Assembly: GCF_030160395.1 (NCBI RefSeq)
Contig: NZ_BSOG01000002.1
Location: 945,280-1,009,279 of the forward strand
DNA: 64,000 nt
Reading direction: 5' to 3'
Origin: Chitinimonas prasina
Lineage (GTDB): Bacteria > Pseudomonadota > Gammaproteobacteria > Burkholderiales > Chitinimonadaceae
This document shows, one piece after another, positions 27,107-36,362 of this stretch (the stretch's first letter is position 1; every line of letters begins with the position of its first letter). Position numbers and translations under genes: made by a program. The notes below the pieces were generated by a model. It was given only the letters and a program-made list of their open reading frames with translations. It was not told where the DNA came from and did no database searches.

Positions 27107-27144
27107 GGCGTGCCATGCGCCAGCAAGCTGGCGCATGGCACGCC
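27107..27144 (+). promoter_or_regulatory. Perfect 18-bp hairpin between phnS and the HD-domain gene
   Basis: GGCGTGCCATGCGCCAGC pairs perfectly with the following GCTGGCGCATGGCACGCC around a two-base AA loop. There is no T run, so it is unlikely to stop all transcription. It more likely protects the phnS message 3' end or attenuates readthrough, as at binding-protein/permease junctions elsewhere. It also covers the alternative upstream ATG at 27135 for the next gene, favouring the ATG at 27174. Confidence 0.75.
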
Positions 27145-27173
27145 ACTTTCCCTACCCATCTGCAGCTCACGCC

Positions 27174-27722
27174 ATGTCATTGACCATACCCACCATCGCC
27201 TCCCTGTTTGCCAGCCACGGTAGCCAACTCTATGGCGGTGAGGCCATCAGCCAGGCAGAGCATGCATGCCAGGCGGCCTGGTTGGCTGAACAGGCCGGCG
27301 AGGACGATGCGCTGATCGTAGCCTGCCTGCTGCATGACTTGGGCCACCTGCTGTTTGAGCAGGGAGAGCAAGACCTGGCGCAAGGCAAGGATGACCTGCA
27401 CCAGTACAGGCTGCTGCCTTTTCTGCGCCATTGGCTGCCCGACGAGGTCGTGGTGCCCATCGGCATGCATGTGGATGCCAAGCGCTACCTCTGTGTTACC
27501 GAGCCCGGCTATCAGGACCGATTGTCCGAGGCGTCCAGCCTTAGCCTGGCCTTGCAGGGAGGCGTCATGGATGTGGATGCAGCCGCACGCTTTGCCGCGC
27601 AGCCACATGCAGGGCGCGCCATTGCGCTACGACGTTATGACGATGCGGCCAAGCGAGTGGGCTGGGTCGTTCCGGATATTGAATATTTCCTGCCACGCCT
27701 CGCGGCGCTGGCGAGTGAGTAG
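27174..27722 (+). CDS. HD-domain oxygenase, PhnZ-like, phosphonate-linked
   Basis: The 182-residue protein carries the signature of the PhnZ branch of HD-domain oxygenases, which oxidatively cleave 1-hydroxy-2-aminoethylphosphonate using a mixed-valent diiron centre. Tyr20, Glu23 and His30 (LYGGEAISQAEH), the HD pair His54-Asp55 (LLHDLGHLL) and His76 are spaced just as Tyr24, Glu27, His34, His58-Asp59 and His80 in PhnZ, as I recall that protein. A later His (about 99) and Asp (about 156) complete the ligand set. Known PhnZ acts after the hydroxylase PhnY, which is absent from this operon and window. The gene stop is followed 3 bp later by the ATPase start, so it is cotranscribed with uptake and PhnW/PhnX genes. 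It may work on hydroxy-AEP taken up ready made. Confidence 0.82.
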   Translation: MSLTIPTIASLFASHGSQLYGGEAISQAEHACQAAWLAEQAGEDDALIVACLLHDLGHLLFEQGEQDLAQGKDDLHQYRLLPFLRHWLPDEVVVPIGMHVDAKRYLCVTEPGYQDRLSEASSLSLALQGGVMDVDAAARFAAQPHAGRAIALRRYDDAAKRVGWVVPDIEYFLPRLAALASE

Positions 27723-27725
27723 GCC

Positions 27726-28844
27726 ATGAAACGCCAGGAGTTTCCTACACCAGCCGAGCAAGGGCACCCGTCTGCCGACTGCTTGCGCTTTACTGGTATT
27801 CACAAGCGCTTCGGCAGCTTTAAAGCGCTGGATGGCATAGACCTCAGCATACGCAAGGGAGAATTCCTGTGCCTGCTTGGCCCGTCGGGCTGTGGCAAGA
27901 CCACCCTGCTGCGCATTCTGGCCGGGCTCGAGACCCAGGATGCCGGCAGCCTCCACATGGCCGGGCGCGACATCAGCCGCCTGCCCCCTGCAGCAAGGGA
28001 CTACGGCATCGTCTTCCAGTCCTATGCGCTGTTTCCCAACCTGACCGTCGCCGGCAATATTGCCTACGGCCTGCGTACAAGCAGGCAGGCGCAAGGTCGC
28101 CGTGTCGCCGAGTTGCTGGATCTGGTGGGCCTGCCCGGTTCCGAGTCCAGGTTCCCATCGCAGCTATCCGGCGGGCAGCAGCAGCGCGTAGCATTGGCCC
28201 GTGCACTGGCTACCTCACCTAGCCTGCTGCTGCTGGATGAACCGCTCTCGGCGCTGGATGCCCAGGTGCGGGAACACCTGCGCGCAGAACTGCGCCTACT
28301 GCAGCAAAAGCTGGGGGTGACCACCATCATGGTGACCCATGACCAGGAAGAGGCACTGGCCTTGGCGGATACGATTGCGGTCATGCGCCACGGCCGCATT
28401 GAGCAGGTAGGTAGCCCCGAGCAGATCTATCGGCAACCCGCCAACCGCTTTGTGGCCGAATTTGTCGGCCATGCCAACTGGCTGCCCGTGCATTGTGACG
28501 ATATGGGCACGCTAAGGCTGGCTGGCATACCGCTTGCCAGCAGCTTTGCAATGCCGACAGGCTTGGCGTCGGCAGAGGCTACGCTGTTTTGCAGACCAGA
28601 GGATGTGCGGGTCGAACCGCACTGGCAGCCAGCTAACAACACCCTGATGGCGGTAGTGGAGCGGGTGGATTTCCTCGGCGGCTTGCGCCGGGCCAGCCTG
28701 TCGCTTTGCGCAGCGCGCGAGATCGTGCTGGTGGCGGATGTAAGCCCAAACGATGCCGGCTTCAGCGCGCTTGTGCCGGGACAGCGAGTACCCGTCACGC
28801 TTCCCGCCGACCGCCTGCGGCTATTCCAGGGGTCGGTTCTATGA
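27726..28844 (+). CDS. phnT: 2-aminoethylphosphonate ABC transporter ATP-binding protein
   Basis: ATPase that powers AEP import. Walker A is GPSGCGKTT (residues 52-60), the signature is LSGGQQQRVALARAL, Walker B is LLLLDEPLSALDA, and the switch is MVTHDQEEALALAD. After about residue 245 there is a TOBE-type C-terminal domain (CRPEDVRVEPHW) as in spermidine/iron-type importers. At 372 residues it is of normal length. Its stop overlaps the permease start (ATGA), showing translational coupling. Confidence 0.93.
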   Translation: MKRQEFPTPAEQGHPSADCLRFTGIHKRFGSFKALDGIDLSIRKGEFLCLLGPSGCGKTTLLRILAGLETQDAGSLHMAGRDISRLPPAARDYGIVFQSYALFPNLTVAGNIAYGLRTSRQAQGRRVAELLDLVGLPGSESRFPSQLSGGQQQRVALARALATSPSLLLLDEPLSALDAQVREHLRAELRLLQQKLGVTTIMVTHDQEEALALADTIAVMRHGRIEQVGSPEQIYRQPANRFVAEFVGHANWLPVHCDDMGTLRLAGIPLASSFAMPTGLASAEATLFCRPEDVRVEPHWQPANNTLMAVVERVDFLGGLRRASLSLCAAREIVLVADVSPNDAGFSALVPGQRVPVTLPADRLRLFQGSVL

Positions 28845-30547
28845 TGGCCTGGGCTTGGCAACGGTTCCACCCTGTGGGGCTGAACATAAGGCGTAGCGCG
28901 GACGAGCAACTGGCTGTCGCGCTGGTATGGCTACTGGCTGCCCTGCTGCTGGTTTTCCTGGCCTGGCCACTGGCCAGCATCCTGATAAAGGCAGTGGAGG
29001 CACGTAATGGTAGCTTTGTTGGCCTGGATAACCTGCTGACCTTGCTGACCGAACCCCGCCTGCTTGAGGCCACCTGGAACAGCATGCGCCTGGCCCTCAT
29101 GACCTTGGCCCTGGTATTGCCCCTGGCCCTGGCATTTGCGTTCGCCTTGACCCGCTCACGACTCTGGGGGCGCCCAGTTTTTCGCCTGATCGCGCTGTCG
29201 CCGCTGCTGGCACCATCCCTGATGCCTGCCATCTCGCTGGTCTACCTGTTTGGTAACCAGGGCGTGCTCAAGGACTGGCTGGGAGACAGCAGCATCTACG
29301 GCCCCTTGGGCATCGTCCTGGGCGAGGTGTTTTACACTTTTCCCCATGCACTATTGATATTGGCGACGGCGCTATCGGTGGCGGATGCCCGGCTGTACGA
29401 AGCGGCCGAGGTGTTAGGGGCCAGCAAGCTACGACGCTTTATGACGGTCACCTTGCCGAACGCTCGCTATGGTCTGCTGTCGGCCGGCATGGTGGTATTC
29501 ACTTTGGTGGTGACGGATTTTGGCGTACCCAAGGTAATAGGCGGGCAGACCAATGTGCTGGCACTGGAAGCCTACAAGCAGGTCATCGGGCAGCAGAATT
29601 TCGGCAAGGGTGCCGTGATCGGCCTGTTGCTGCTTCTGCCGGCTGTCCTCAGCTTCTCGGTGGAGCGTTGGCTGGCGCGCAGCCATGGCGCCGCAATGAG
29701 CGGTCGCTCGGTTAGTTACCAGCCAGGCCGCAATCATGGGCGTGATGTCCTGCTAGGCGTGTGCTGCAGTGGAATATGCCTGTTCCTCCTGGCCATGCTG
29801 GGGGTGGCAATCGCCGCGGCCTTCATGAAGCTTTGGCCCTATGACCTCAGCTTTACGCTTGATCATTTCGACTTTGATCAGGTTGATGGCGGTGGCTGGC
29901 TGGCGTTTTTCAACAGCCTGAAGCTGGCCGCATTGACTACCCTGGTCGGCACAACCGTGGTGTATTTCACCGCCTACCTGATTAGCAAAACCCCGGCGCC
30001 CCGTTTGCCCGCCAACCTGATACGTAGCCTGGTGTTGCTGCCGATGGCAGTGCCGGGCCTGGTCCTGGGGCTGGGTTACATCTTCTGCTTCAACTCCCCC
30101 GCCCATCCTCTGCACGGACTCTACGGCAGCATGACCATTCTGGTGGCGGCCACTGTGGCGCACTTCTATACCACCGCCCACCTCACCGTTGCGACGTCAT
30201 TGCGCCAGATTGATGCGGAGATCGAGGCTGTAGCGCGTAGCCTGCGCCGCCCCTGGTGGATCGCCTGCCTGAGGGTCACGCTGCCTATCAGCCTGCCTGC
30301 TTTGCTCGATGTGGCGCGCTATCTGTTTGTCTCCAGCATGACTACCGTCAGTTGCGTCATCTTTCTCTACACCCCCGATACCGTGCTGGCCTCGGTGGCG
30401 GTGCTGAACATGGATGACGCAGGAGATACCGCCCCTGCCGCCGCGATGGCCAGCCTGATTGTGGCCAGCTCCCTGCTAGCGACGCTGCTGATCAATCTTC
30501 CGGGCTGGTGGTTGAACCGCCATGCCCAGGCTTGGCGGACAGCCTGA
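28841..30547 (+). CDS. phnU: Fused double-domain ABC permease for 2-aminoethylphosphonate
   Basis: One 568-residue chain contains two complete permease domains of the BPD_transp_1 type, each with about six membrane segments. The two EAA loops that dock the ATPase are at EAAEVLGASKLRRFMTVTLP and at EAVARSLRRPWWIACLRVTL. In other AEP systems the permease is often two genes (PhnU and PhnV); here both halves are in one protein, as in iron FbpB-type permeases. The start ATG at 28841 overlaps the stop of the ATPase gene and has AGGGG upstream. The extended frame to 28706 is antecedent coding in another frame. Confidence 0.9.
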   Translation: MMAWAWQRFHPVGLNIRRSADEQLAVALVWLLAALLLVFLAWPLASILIKAVEARNGSFVGLDNLLTLLTEPRLLEATWNSMRLALMTLALVLPLALAFAFALTRSRLWGRPVFRLIALSPLLAPSLMPAISLVYLFGNQGVLKDWLGDSSIYGPLGIVLGEVFYTFPHALLILATALSVADARLYEAAEVLGASKLRRFMTVTLPNARYGLLSAGMVVFTLVVTDFGVPKVIGGQTNVLALEAYKQVIGQQNFGKGAVIGLLLLLPAVLSFSVERWLARSHGAAMSGRSVSYQPGRNHGRDVLLGVCCSGICLFLLAMLGVAIAAAFMKLWPYDLSFTLDHFDFDQVDGGGWLAFFNSLKLAALTTLVGTTVVYFTAYLISKTPAPRLPANLIRSLVLLPMAVPGLVLGLGYIFCFNSPAHPLHGLYGSMTILVAATVAHFYTTAHLTVATSLRQIDAEIEAVARSLRRPWWIACLRVTLPISLPALLDVARYLFVSSMTTVSCVIFLYTPDTVLASVAVLNMDDAGDTAPAAAMASLIVASSLLATLLINLPGWWLNRHAQAWRTA

Positions 30548-30580
30548 TTGTCTACTTACTTCCCTACTGGATTTGACTCT

Positions 30581-31681
30581 ATGCGTGACCCCCTATTGCT
30601 CACCCCGGGCCCCCTGACCACCACACTGGCCACCAAGATGGCCATGCTCAACGATTGGGGCTCATGGGACAGCAGCTTCAATGCACTGACCGCTAGCGTA
30701 TGCCAACGGCTGGTTGACCTGGTTGACGGCGGTGAGGACTTTGTCTGCGTGCCCTTGCAGGGCTCGGGCACCTTTGCGGTGGAGGCCGCGATCGGCACCT
30801 TGCTACCCCGGGACGGCAAGCTGCTGGTGTTGGCCAATGGCGCATACGGAAAACGTATGGCGCGGCTGACTGAGGTCATGGGGCGTGCGGTTTCAGTACT
30901 CGACTTCGGCGAGACCTCACCGGTCGACCCGGTGCGGGTAGCCACGCGCTTGGCCGCCGACCCACAGATTACCCATGTGGGTGTTATCCACTGTGAAACC
31001 AGCACCGGCATACTCAACCCGCTGGAGGCCATTGCCGAGGTCGTCGCACTCGCAGGCAGGCGGCTGATCATTGATGCCATGAGCGCGCTGGGCGCGCTGC
31101 CCTTGTCTGCGCGCGAGATAGCATTTGATGCGGTGATCGCCAGCAGCAATAAATGCCTGGAGGGGGTGCCGGGCATGGGCTTCGTACTGGTGCGCCAGCG
31201 CAGCCTTGCCTTGGCGCAGGGCAACGCCCACTCATTGTCACTGGACCTGCACGACCAGTGGCGCTATCTGCAACAGACGGGTCAGTGGCGCTACACGCCA
31301 CCCACTCATGTCGTGGCAGCCCTGGCCTCGGCACTGGATCAATACCAGGCCGAAGGCGGGCGGCCGGCGCGCTTTGCACGCTACAGCAGCAACTGTGCGG
31401 CTTTGATCGAAGGCCTGCATGGCCTCGGCTTACGTCCATTTCTCCCTGCTGCCATACAAGCCCCCATTATCGTTACCGTACAGGCACCCGAGCATGCCAA
31501 CTGGCAATTTGGCGAGTTCTATCAACGCGTCAAAGCCCAGGGTGTGGTGCTCTACCCAGGCAAGCTGACGGAGCTGGAGACCTTCCGCGTGGGCTGCATA
31601 GGCGCCATAGGCAAGGCCGAGATACAGATGGCGGTCGATGCCATTGCCCGCGCCCTGACCGAAATGCGCATACGCGCCTGA
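30581..31681 (+). CDS. phnW: 2-aminoethylphosphonate-pyruvate transaminase
   Basis: PLP enzyme: AEP + pyruvate gives phosphonoacetaldehyde + L-alanine. The protein opens with [12 protein letters not shown], the hallmark N-terminus. It has [17 protein letters not shown] (PLP phosphate region), [23 protein letters not shown] with the PLP-pairing Asp, and [14 protein letters not shown] with the Schiff-base lysine at residue 191. The reading frame extends to a TTG at 30548, but the family N-terminus fits the ATG at 30581. It works directly before PhnX, whose gene starts 12 bp downstream. Confidence 0.95.
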   Translation: MRDPLLLTPGPLTTTLATKMAMLNDWGSWDSSFNALTASVCQRLVDLVDGGEDFVCVPLQGSGTFAVEAAIGTLLPRDGKLLVLANGAYGKRMARLTEVMGRAVSVLDFGETSPVDPVRVATRLAADPQITHVGVIHCETSTGILNPLEAIAEVVALAGRRLIIDAMSALGALPLSAREIAFDAVIASSNKCLEGVPGMGFVLVRQRSLALAQGNAHSLSLDLHDQWRYLQQTGQWRYTPPTHVVAALASALDQYQAEGGRPARFARYSSNCAALIEGLHGLGLRPFLPAAIQAPIIVTVQAPEHANWQFGEFYQRVKAQGVVLYPGKLTELETFRVGCIGAIGKAEIQMAVDAIARALTEMRIRA

Positions 31682-31693
31682 CTCCTTCTCCCT

Positions 31694-32548
31694 ATGGAAA
31701 ACATCATGCTGCAAACGCCCTACCGCCACAGCCGCCACTATCATGGCCCGGTGCAAGCCGTTGTGTTTGACTGGGCAGGTACCCTGGTCGACTATGGCTC
31801 TTTTGCGCCTACACAGGTGCTGATTGATGCCTTCAAAGGCTTCGGCATTGACATCACGCTGGCTGAGGCCCGCATTCCCATGGGCCTGGCCAAGTGGGAC
31901 CATATAGCAGCGCTGGGACAACTGCCGTCAGTCGATGCCCGTTGGCGTGCCCGATTTGGCCATAGCATGCGCCGCGACGACATTGATGGCCTCTATGCAG
32001 CCTTTATGCCCTTGCAGGTAGAGCGCGTCGCGCATTACTCCACGGTCATACCTGGCGCTCTTCCCGTATTGGCCAGTCTGCGTGAACGAGGCATCAAGAT
32101 AGGCTCCTGCTCGGGCTACCCGCGCGTGGTGATGGACAAGCTATTGCCACATGCGGCTGCACAGGGGCTGGAAGTGGATCATGCGGTCGCCACCGATGAT
32201 CTGAAACCAGGAGGCAGGCCCGGCCCCTGGATGGCACTGGCGAATGTGATCGAGCTGGGCGTGAGCGAACTGGCCAGTTGCATTAAGGTGGATGACACGG
32301 TGCCAGGCATAGAGGAAGGCTTGGCTGCCGGCATGTGGACCGTGGGCCTGTCGCTTTCTGGTAATGAGGTTGGGCTGAGCCTGGACGAAGTCCAGGCACT
32401 GCCTGCTGCCGAGGTGGAAGCCCGACGCCGCCGCGCCGCCAACAAACTGGCTCAGGCGGGAGCGCACTACGTGATAGACAGTATTGCCGACTTGCCAGCC
32501 GTGGTGGCCGCGATTGCCCTGCGACTGGCGCGTGGCGAGCGCCCATGA
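31694..32548 (+). CDS. phnX: Phosphonoacetaldehyde hydrolase
   Basis: HAD-superfamily enzyme that splits the C-P bond of phosphonoacetaldehyde to acetaldehyde and phosphate. The nucleophile motif is [13 protein letters not shown] (Asp26), and the Schiff-base lysine is Lys67 in MGLAKWDHI. The HAD motifs GSCSGYPR and [18 protein letters not shown] follow. The first ATG (31694) has no clear ribosome site. The fifth codon, ATG at 31706, has GGAAA about 6 nt upstream and may be the true start. The stop overlaps the start of the flavoprotein gene (ATGA). Confidence 0.95.
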   Translation: MENIMLQTPYRHSRHYHGPVQAVVFDWAGTLVDYGSFAPTQVLIDAFKGFGIDITLAEARIPMGLAKWDHIAALGQLPSVDARWRARFGHSMRRDDIDGLYAAFMPLQVERVAHYSTVIPGALPVLASLRERGIKIGSCSGYPRVVMDKLLPHAAAQGLEVDHAVATDDLKPGGRPGPWMALANVIELGVSELASCIKVDDTVPGIEEGLAAGMWTVGLSLSGNEVGLSLDEVQALPAAEVEARRRRAANKLAQAGAHYVIDSIADLPAVVAAIALRLARGERP

Positions 32549-33651
32549 GCCGCCCCCGTTTGGCCGTGGTGGGGGCCGGCGTGGTGGGTTTGGCGCATGC
32601 CTGGGCCGGTGCACGCCTGGGCTATGACGTCACGGTCTTCGAACGTGATGCTGTCGCCGCAGGTGCCTCCGTACGCAACTTCGGCCTGGGCCTGCTGCTG
32701 GGGCAACCCCAGGGTGACCTCTATGAGCTGGCCCGGCATAGCCGCAGCCTGTGGCTGGAACTATTGCCCGCAATGGGCTGCTGGTACAAGGCCCAGGGTA
32801 GCCTGGTCGTGGCTCGCAACGCTGTCGAATGGGCGGTGCTAGAGGCATTTCAGGCGGAGCTGGGACAGCAGTATGGTACCCGGCTGCTGAATGCTGCGGC
32901 GCTCAGCGCACATGACGCCTTAGGCCTGGGCGCACTGCAGAGCGGCAGCGAGATCGCCTTCGAATCGCGCCAGGTCATTCCAGCGCTGGCAGGCTGGCTG
33001 GCCCAGATGCATGGCGTGCGTTTCCACTACGGCACCCAGATCAACGCAGTTGAATTACCGGTGCTACAAACCAGCCAAGGCCGCCATCATGCAGATAGAG
33101 TGATTGTCTGTACCGGGCACGATTTCCAGACACTGTATCCCGCACATTTTTCGGCACTGGATTTGGCGCGCTGCGGGTTGCAGATGCTGCGGGTAGTCAA
33201 CCCTGGTATTACACTGGGCCCCGCACTGATGACAGGCTTGTCCACCCTGCATTACGGGGCTTTCACCCAGAGCGCGGCCTTGGCCGAACCGCTTGCCAGG
33301 CTGCATGAACAGCTTGCTTGCGAGCAGCCAGAGCTGCTTGAGCATGGCATACACCTGATCATCCAGCAGGTGGGCCTGGACGGAGATCTGATCATCGGAG
33401 ACTCTCACCACTATGGCGCGGACATCACGCCCTTCAGCTCTGCTGCAGTAGATACCCTGTTGCTGGATCTGGCAGAAAGTCTGCTGGGACGACGCTTGCA
33501 GGTTCAGGCAAGGTGGCAAGGCGTCTATGCCAAAGGACCACGCCCCTATGAAATCATGCAGCCCGAACCAGGTGTGCAACTGGTCACGATCACCGCTGGG
33601 GTGGGTATGAGCATCGCCCTGGCGCTAGCAGAACGGGTACTCTCTCCATAA
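32545..33651 (+). CDS. Phosphonate-operon FAD-dependent amine-oxidase-like protein
   Basis: Member of the D-amino-acid/glycine oxidase (DAO) fold, of the type recurrently found in AEP operons (TIGR03364 as I recall). An N-terminal Rossmann motif [19 protein letters not shown] binds [15 protein letters not shown] is the conserved second segment, and [17 protein letters not shown] is the C-terminal FAD-binding stretch. The catalytic role is not settled from the sequence. A reasonable inference is oxidation of N-methyl or otherwise substituted AEP to phosphonoacetaldehyde, the PhnX substrate, giving a transaminase-independent entry. It is translationally coupled to phnX by an ATGA overlap. Confidence 0.85.
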   Translation: MSRPRLAVVGAGVVGLAHAWAGARLGYDVTVFERDAVAAGASVRNFGLGLLLGQPQGDLYELARHSRSLWLELLPAMGCWYKAQGSLVVARNAVEWAVLEAFQAELGQQYGTRLLNAAALSAHDALGLGALQSGSEIAFESRQVIPALAGWLAQMHGVRFHYGTQINAVELPVLQTSQGRHHADRVIVCTGHDFQTLYPAHFSALDLARCGLQMLRVVNPGITLGPALMTGLSTLHYGAFTQSAALAEPLARLHEQLACEQPELLEHGIHLIIQQVGLDGDLIIGDSHHYGADITPFSSAAVDTLLLDLAESLLGRRLQVQARWQGVYAKGPRPYEIMQPEPGVQLVTITAGVGMSIALALAERVLSP

Positions 33652-33652
33652 T

Positions 33653-34405
33653 ATGGCCCAAGCAACCCCCTCCCCCGCAACGCCCCCTACCCCCTTGGTA
33701 CGCCGCGCCGGCACCGCTATCTGGCGGCAGATAGAAGAAGCCCTGGCCAGCGACATTCTGTCGGGTGTACGCAAGGGCCGTTTACCCAACGAAACCGAAC
33801 TGGCTGAACAGTTTGGCGTAAACCGCCATACGGTGCGCCAGGCGGCAAAGGCCCTGGCAGAACGTGGCCTGGTCGAAGTAGTACATGGTCGTGGCACGTT
33901 CGTGCGTGAGAACCTGATCGACTATGAGCTGGGTCGCCGAACCCGTTTAGCCCACAGCCTGGACAAAGCCCGTCGCGTGGGCATCAGCCGCGTGCAAGGC
34001 CATCGCGAACTGATTCCCAGCCCTGATGTACTGGAGCTGCTGACCTTGCCGCCGGGAAGCAGCGTTATCCAGATCGATACGTTGGACGTGGTAGATGAGC
34101 GAGTCGTGGGCGTATGTACCCAGTATTTCCCCCTGCCACGCTTTGCCGGCTTTGCCCAGGTATATCAGACCCTGGGAAAAACCCACCTGGCCCTGGCGCA
34201 TTTCGGCGTGGCGGAGTTCCAGCGCAAGCTGAGTCGTGCAAGCGCCAGGCTGCCCGAGCGTGAAGTGGCGGTGCAGCTGGACCAACCAGCCGCACAACCC
34301 ATACTTTACGTCGAGACCATCTATGTCGATGCCGCTGGCAGCCCTATCGAATACGGCATCTCTCGCTTCAACAGCACGGCTGTGCAGCTGGTGATCGAAC
34401 CCTGA
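33653..34405 (+). CDS. GntR-family (HutC/PhnF-type) regulator of the phosphonate operon
   Basis: The N-terminal winged helix (TAIWRQIEEALASDIL, LPNETELAEQFGVNRHTVRQ, GRGTFV) is followed by a UTRA effector domain from about residue 95 (YVETIYVDAAGSPIEYGISRF near the end). This is the PhnF arrangement. It is the last gene of the AEP operon, starting 1 bp after the flavoprotein stop. It probably represses the operon in the absence of a phosphonate inducer, perhaps through the palindrome at 25992-26006. Confidence 0.9.
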   Translation: MAQATPSPATPPTPLVRRAGTAIWRQIEEALASDILSGVRKGRLPNETELAEQFGVNRHTVRQAAKALAERGLVEVVHGRGTFVRENLIDYELGRRTRLAHSLDKARRVGISRVQGHRELIPSPDVLELLTLPPGSSVIQIDTLDVVDERVVGVCTQYFPLPRFAGFAQVYQTLGKTHLALAHFGVAEFQRKLSRASARLPEREVAVQLDQPAAQPILYVETIYVDAAGSPIEYGISRFNSTAVQLVIEP

Positions 34406-34448
34406 GAGCCGCTTGAAAGCAAGGTCCGGCCATGGTTTCAAGGCTCTC
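34404..34448. terminator. Imperfect hairpin between converging AEP operon and minus-strand operon
   Basis: GAGAGCCGCTTGAAA and TTTCAAGGCTCTC can pair, with a 2-nt bulge and a 17-nt loop, spanning the 3' ends of both converging genes. There is no T run, so it is a weak candidate for a bidirectional terminator. Confidence 0.45.
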
Positions 34449-34998
34449 CGGCCTTGATGCTGATGGCGGCCTGCATCTCGGCGATGCGGCGACGCTTTTC
34501 CTCCGCCTGGGCAATCTGGGCCGCAGTCACCAGCCCTTCTGCCTTGGCGCGCGCAATGTCGGCATCCAGTTGCGGCAGCATTTGATCAGCGGCTGCGACA
34601 TAGGCGCGATAGAGCTTGGCCTGCTGTCGCTCGGCGTAACGCTGGTATTGGTCGGGGTCTGCCAGCTCAGACTGGCTGGGCGGATCGCGCCACTGCGCGT
34701 CCATCCGTACCAGCGGTGGTGCACGGTCATCGCCGCGCTCACGGGCATCCGTCATGCTCAGGATGGCGGACGCTGATTGATCTATCACCGCTGGTTCGCC
34801 GGCCAAGGCCTGAGGCATTTCTGCCGCCCCGGCCGCAGGATGATCATTCAACCCACGAGTTTGCACCAGGGGCGATGTCACAGTGGGAGCATCAGCCGAT
34901 CGCGGCGTTGGCGCTACCTCGCGCTGCCAATCAGGCAGCATAACGAAGGCGCAGGCGGCGAGTAGCGCCGCGACCACCAGTCCAGTTCTACGCTTCAT
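34438..34998 (-). CDS. Unrecognised exported or membrane-anchored coiled-coil-like protein
   Basis: 186 residues with an N-terminal basic then hydrophobic segment (KRRTGLVVAALLAACAFVML), either a signal anchor or a signal peptide. There is a Pro/Ala-rich linker and a highly charged helical C-terminus (QYQRYAERQQAKLYRAYVAA, IAQAEEKRRRIAEMQ) likely to form a coiled coil. The start overlaps the stop of the parvulin gene (ATGA), so it is the third gene of a phospholipase-parvulin operon. No enzyme motif is present. A chaperone or tether for the secreted phospholipase-like protein is conceivable, as with lipase foldases, but that is inference. Confidence 0.65.
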   Translation of the reverse strand: MKRRTGLVVAALLAACAFVMLPDWQREVAPTPRSADAPTVTSPLVQTRGLNDHPAAGAAEMPQALAGEPAVIDQSASAILSMTDARERGDDRAPPLVRMDAQWRDPPSQSELADPDQYQRYAERQQAKLYRAYVAAADQMLPQLDADIARAKAEGLVTAAQIAQAEEKRRRIAEMQAAISIKAGEP

Positions 34999-36362
34999 GG
35001 TTGCTCCTGGATATTCAGTGCGCTCTGGCCAAAACCCAAGGCCGTGGGATTAATCGCAATGTCAGCATCCCGGTAGAGCTTTTCGCGCAATGCCTTGAAC
35101 TCGGCCAAGGCTTTCTTTTTGCCTATCGCCTGACTGGCGATATAGCGAACGGCCTCACTCTCTGGCGCTTGCATGCCCTCTTCGCGCGCCTCAACCAGCA
35201 CTATCTGCCAGCCGCTGCCGTTGGGTTCGCGTATCAAGCGGGAGGGTTTGCCGGGTGGCAGGGCAAAGGCCAGCTCGTGCAGCCAGGGTGCCGCGCCGTC
35301 CTTGGGAAGCAGCCATCCCAAAGCGCCACCTTCAGCCGCATTGGCGGCATCTGAAAACCTGCGCGCCGCCTCGCCAAAAGGTAGGCCCTTGCCCAGCGCT
35401 GCATAGGCACGCTGGCAAACAGCCTCCTCCTTGCACTGGATATGGCTGGCCCGCACCCGTTCTATGCGCCGGAACTCCTCCTGGTGACGATTGTAGTAAT
35501 CACGTATCTCAGCTGGAGTGACGGTAGCGATAAGCCTGTTCAAGTGCTCGCTGGTGTAGTGCATATCTGCTGCAAGACCCAGCAGTTGCAAGAGCGCACC
35601 ACGGCGGTCTCGATCCTCGATGGCACGCTGCAGTAAAGCCAGGTCTGCCGGTGCCAGGCCACTGGCGTGTTTTGCCCAATCCAGTACATATCTGCTCGCC
35701 AGCAACTGCATCGCCTGCTGATCCCGATAGCCCGCATCCCCACCCACAAGCTGGGTCTTGCCCTGGATGTTCTGCTTCAACCAGACATCGGCCAGGGAAA
35801 TCTGTCCGGCTTCGCCGCCGGGAAGGCGATACGACAGCAGCACGATCTGGCGGGCCGCCGCCATTTGCGCCGTGCTGAGTTCCGAGTTCAAGCGCAGCCC
35901 CCGCTTGGGCGGGAACACCTGCTCCAGCATGGCCTGTTCTGGGACATGGCGGCGATTCACGAGGGTGTCCAGCCCTCCCGCCTTGTCCAATGCCACATCC
36001 AGCTGGGTTTTGTAGGCACGCCGCAAGGTAGCAACGAGCTGATCCTCTACAGCCGCCGCGCGGCTGAAGGCTACGCCCGTACCGGGGAACAAGGTGGCAT
36101 CGTCGTAGTGCCGAAGTGCGTACTCGCCCAGCAAGCGGTTATCAATTACCGAGGCAAGAACCTTGTTGAGCGGTGTGCGCCTATCGCTGTGGGCAGCGAT
36201 GCTATGCAACACGGCCAGACCGGCCAGGGAAATGGGCTCACCATTCACTCGGGCGGCCAAACTGGGGTCGTTTAGGCTATCTCGGCTGACAGCGCTGACC
36301 GCCAGGCTGGCGATCAGCATTGCCATCAACGCCAGCCATGTAGAGCAAGGCTGGCGCATCAT
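34995..36362 (-). CDS. Parvulin-type peptidyl-prolyl isomerase, exported (SurA/PpiC-like)
   Basis: 455 residues with an N-terminal hydrophobic signal or anchor (WLALMAMLIASLAVSAVS). A SurA_N-like helical region follows (ARVNGEPISLAGLAVLHS). At about residues 300-395 lies a PpiC rotamase domain: RVRASHIQC, GLPFGEAARRFSDAANAAEG, GALGWLLPKDG and WLHELAFALPPG. It would help fold proteins in the periplasm. It is the middle gene of a tightly coupled operon (TGATG junction with the upstream phospholipase-like gene, ATGA with the downstream gene), which suggests a dedicated rather than housekeeping foldase. Confidence 0.85.
   Translation of the reverse strand: MMRQPCSTWLALMAMLIASLAVSAVSRDSLNDPSLAARVNGEPISLAGLAVLHSIAAHSDRRTPLNKVLASVIDNRLLGEYALRHYDDATLFPGTGVAFSRAAAVEDQLVATLRRAYKTQLDVALDKAGGLDTLVNRRHVPEQAMLEQVFPPKRGLRLNSELSTAQMAAARQIVLLSYRLPGGEAGQISLADVWLKQNIQGKTQLVGGDAGYRDQQAMQLLASRYVLDWAKHASGLAPADLALLQRAIEDRDRRGALLQLLGLAADMHYTSEHLNRLIATVTPAEIRDYYNRHQEEFRRIERVRASHIQCKEEAVCQRAYAALGKGLPFGEAARRFSDAANAAEGGALGWLLPKDGAAPWLHELAFALPPGKPSRLIREPNGSGWQIVLVEAREEGMQAPESEAVRYIASQAIGKKKALAEFKALREKLYRDADIAINPTALGFGQSALNIQEQP

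Noticed and set aside
34404-34448. A further member of the dispersed repeat family
   Set aside because: Only the short GAGAGCCGCTT wording recurs (also near 42442); the core blocks of the repeat are absent.
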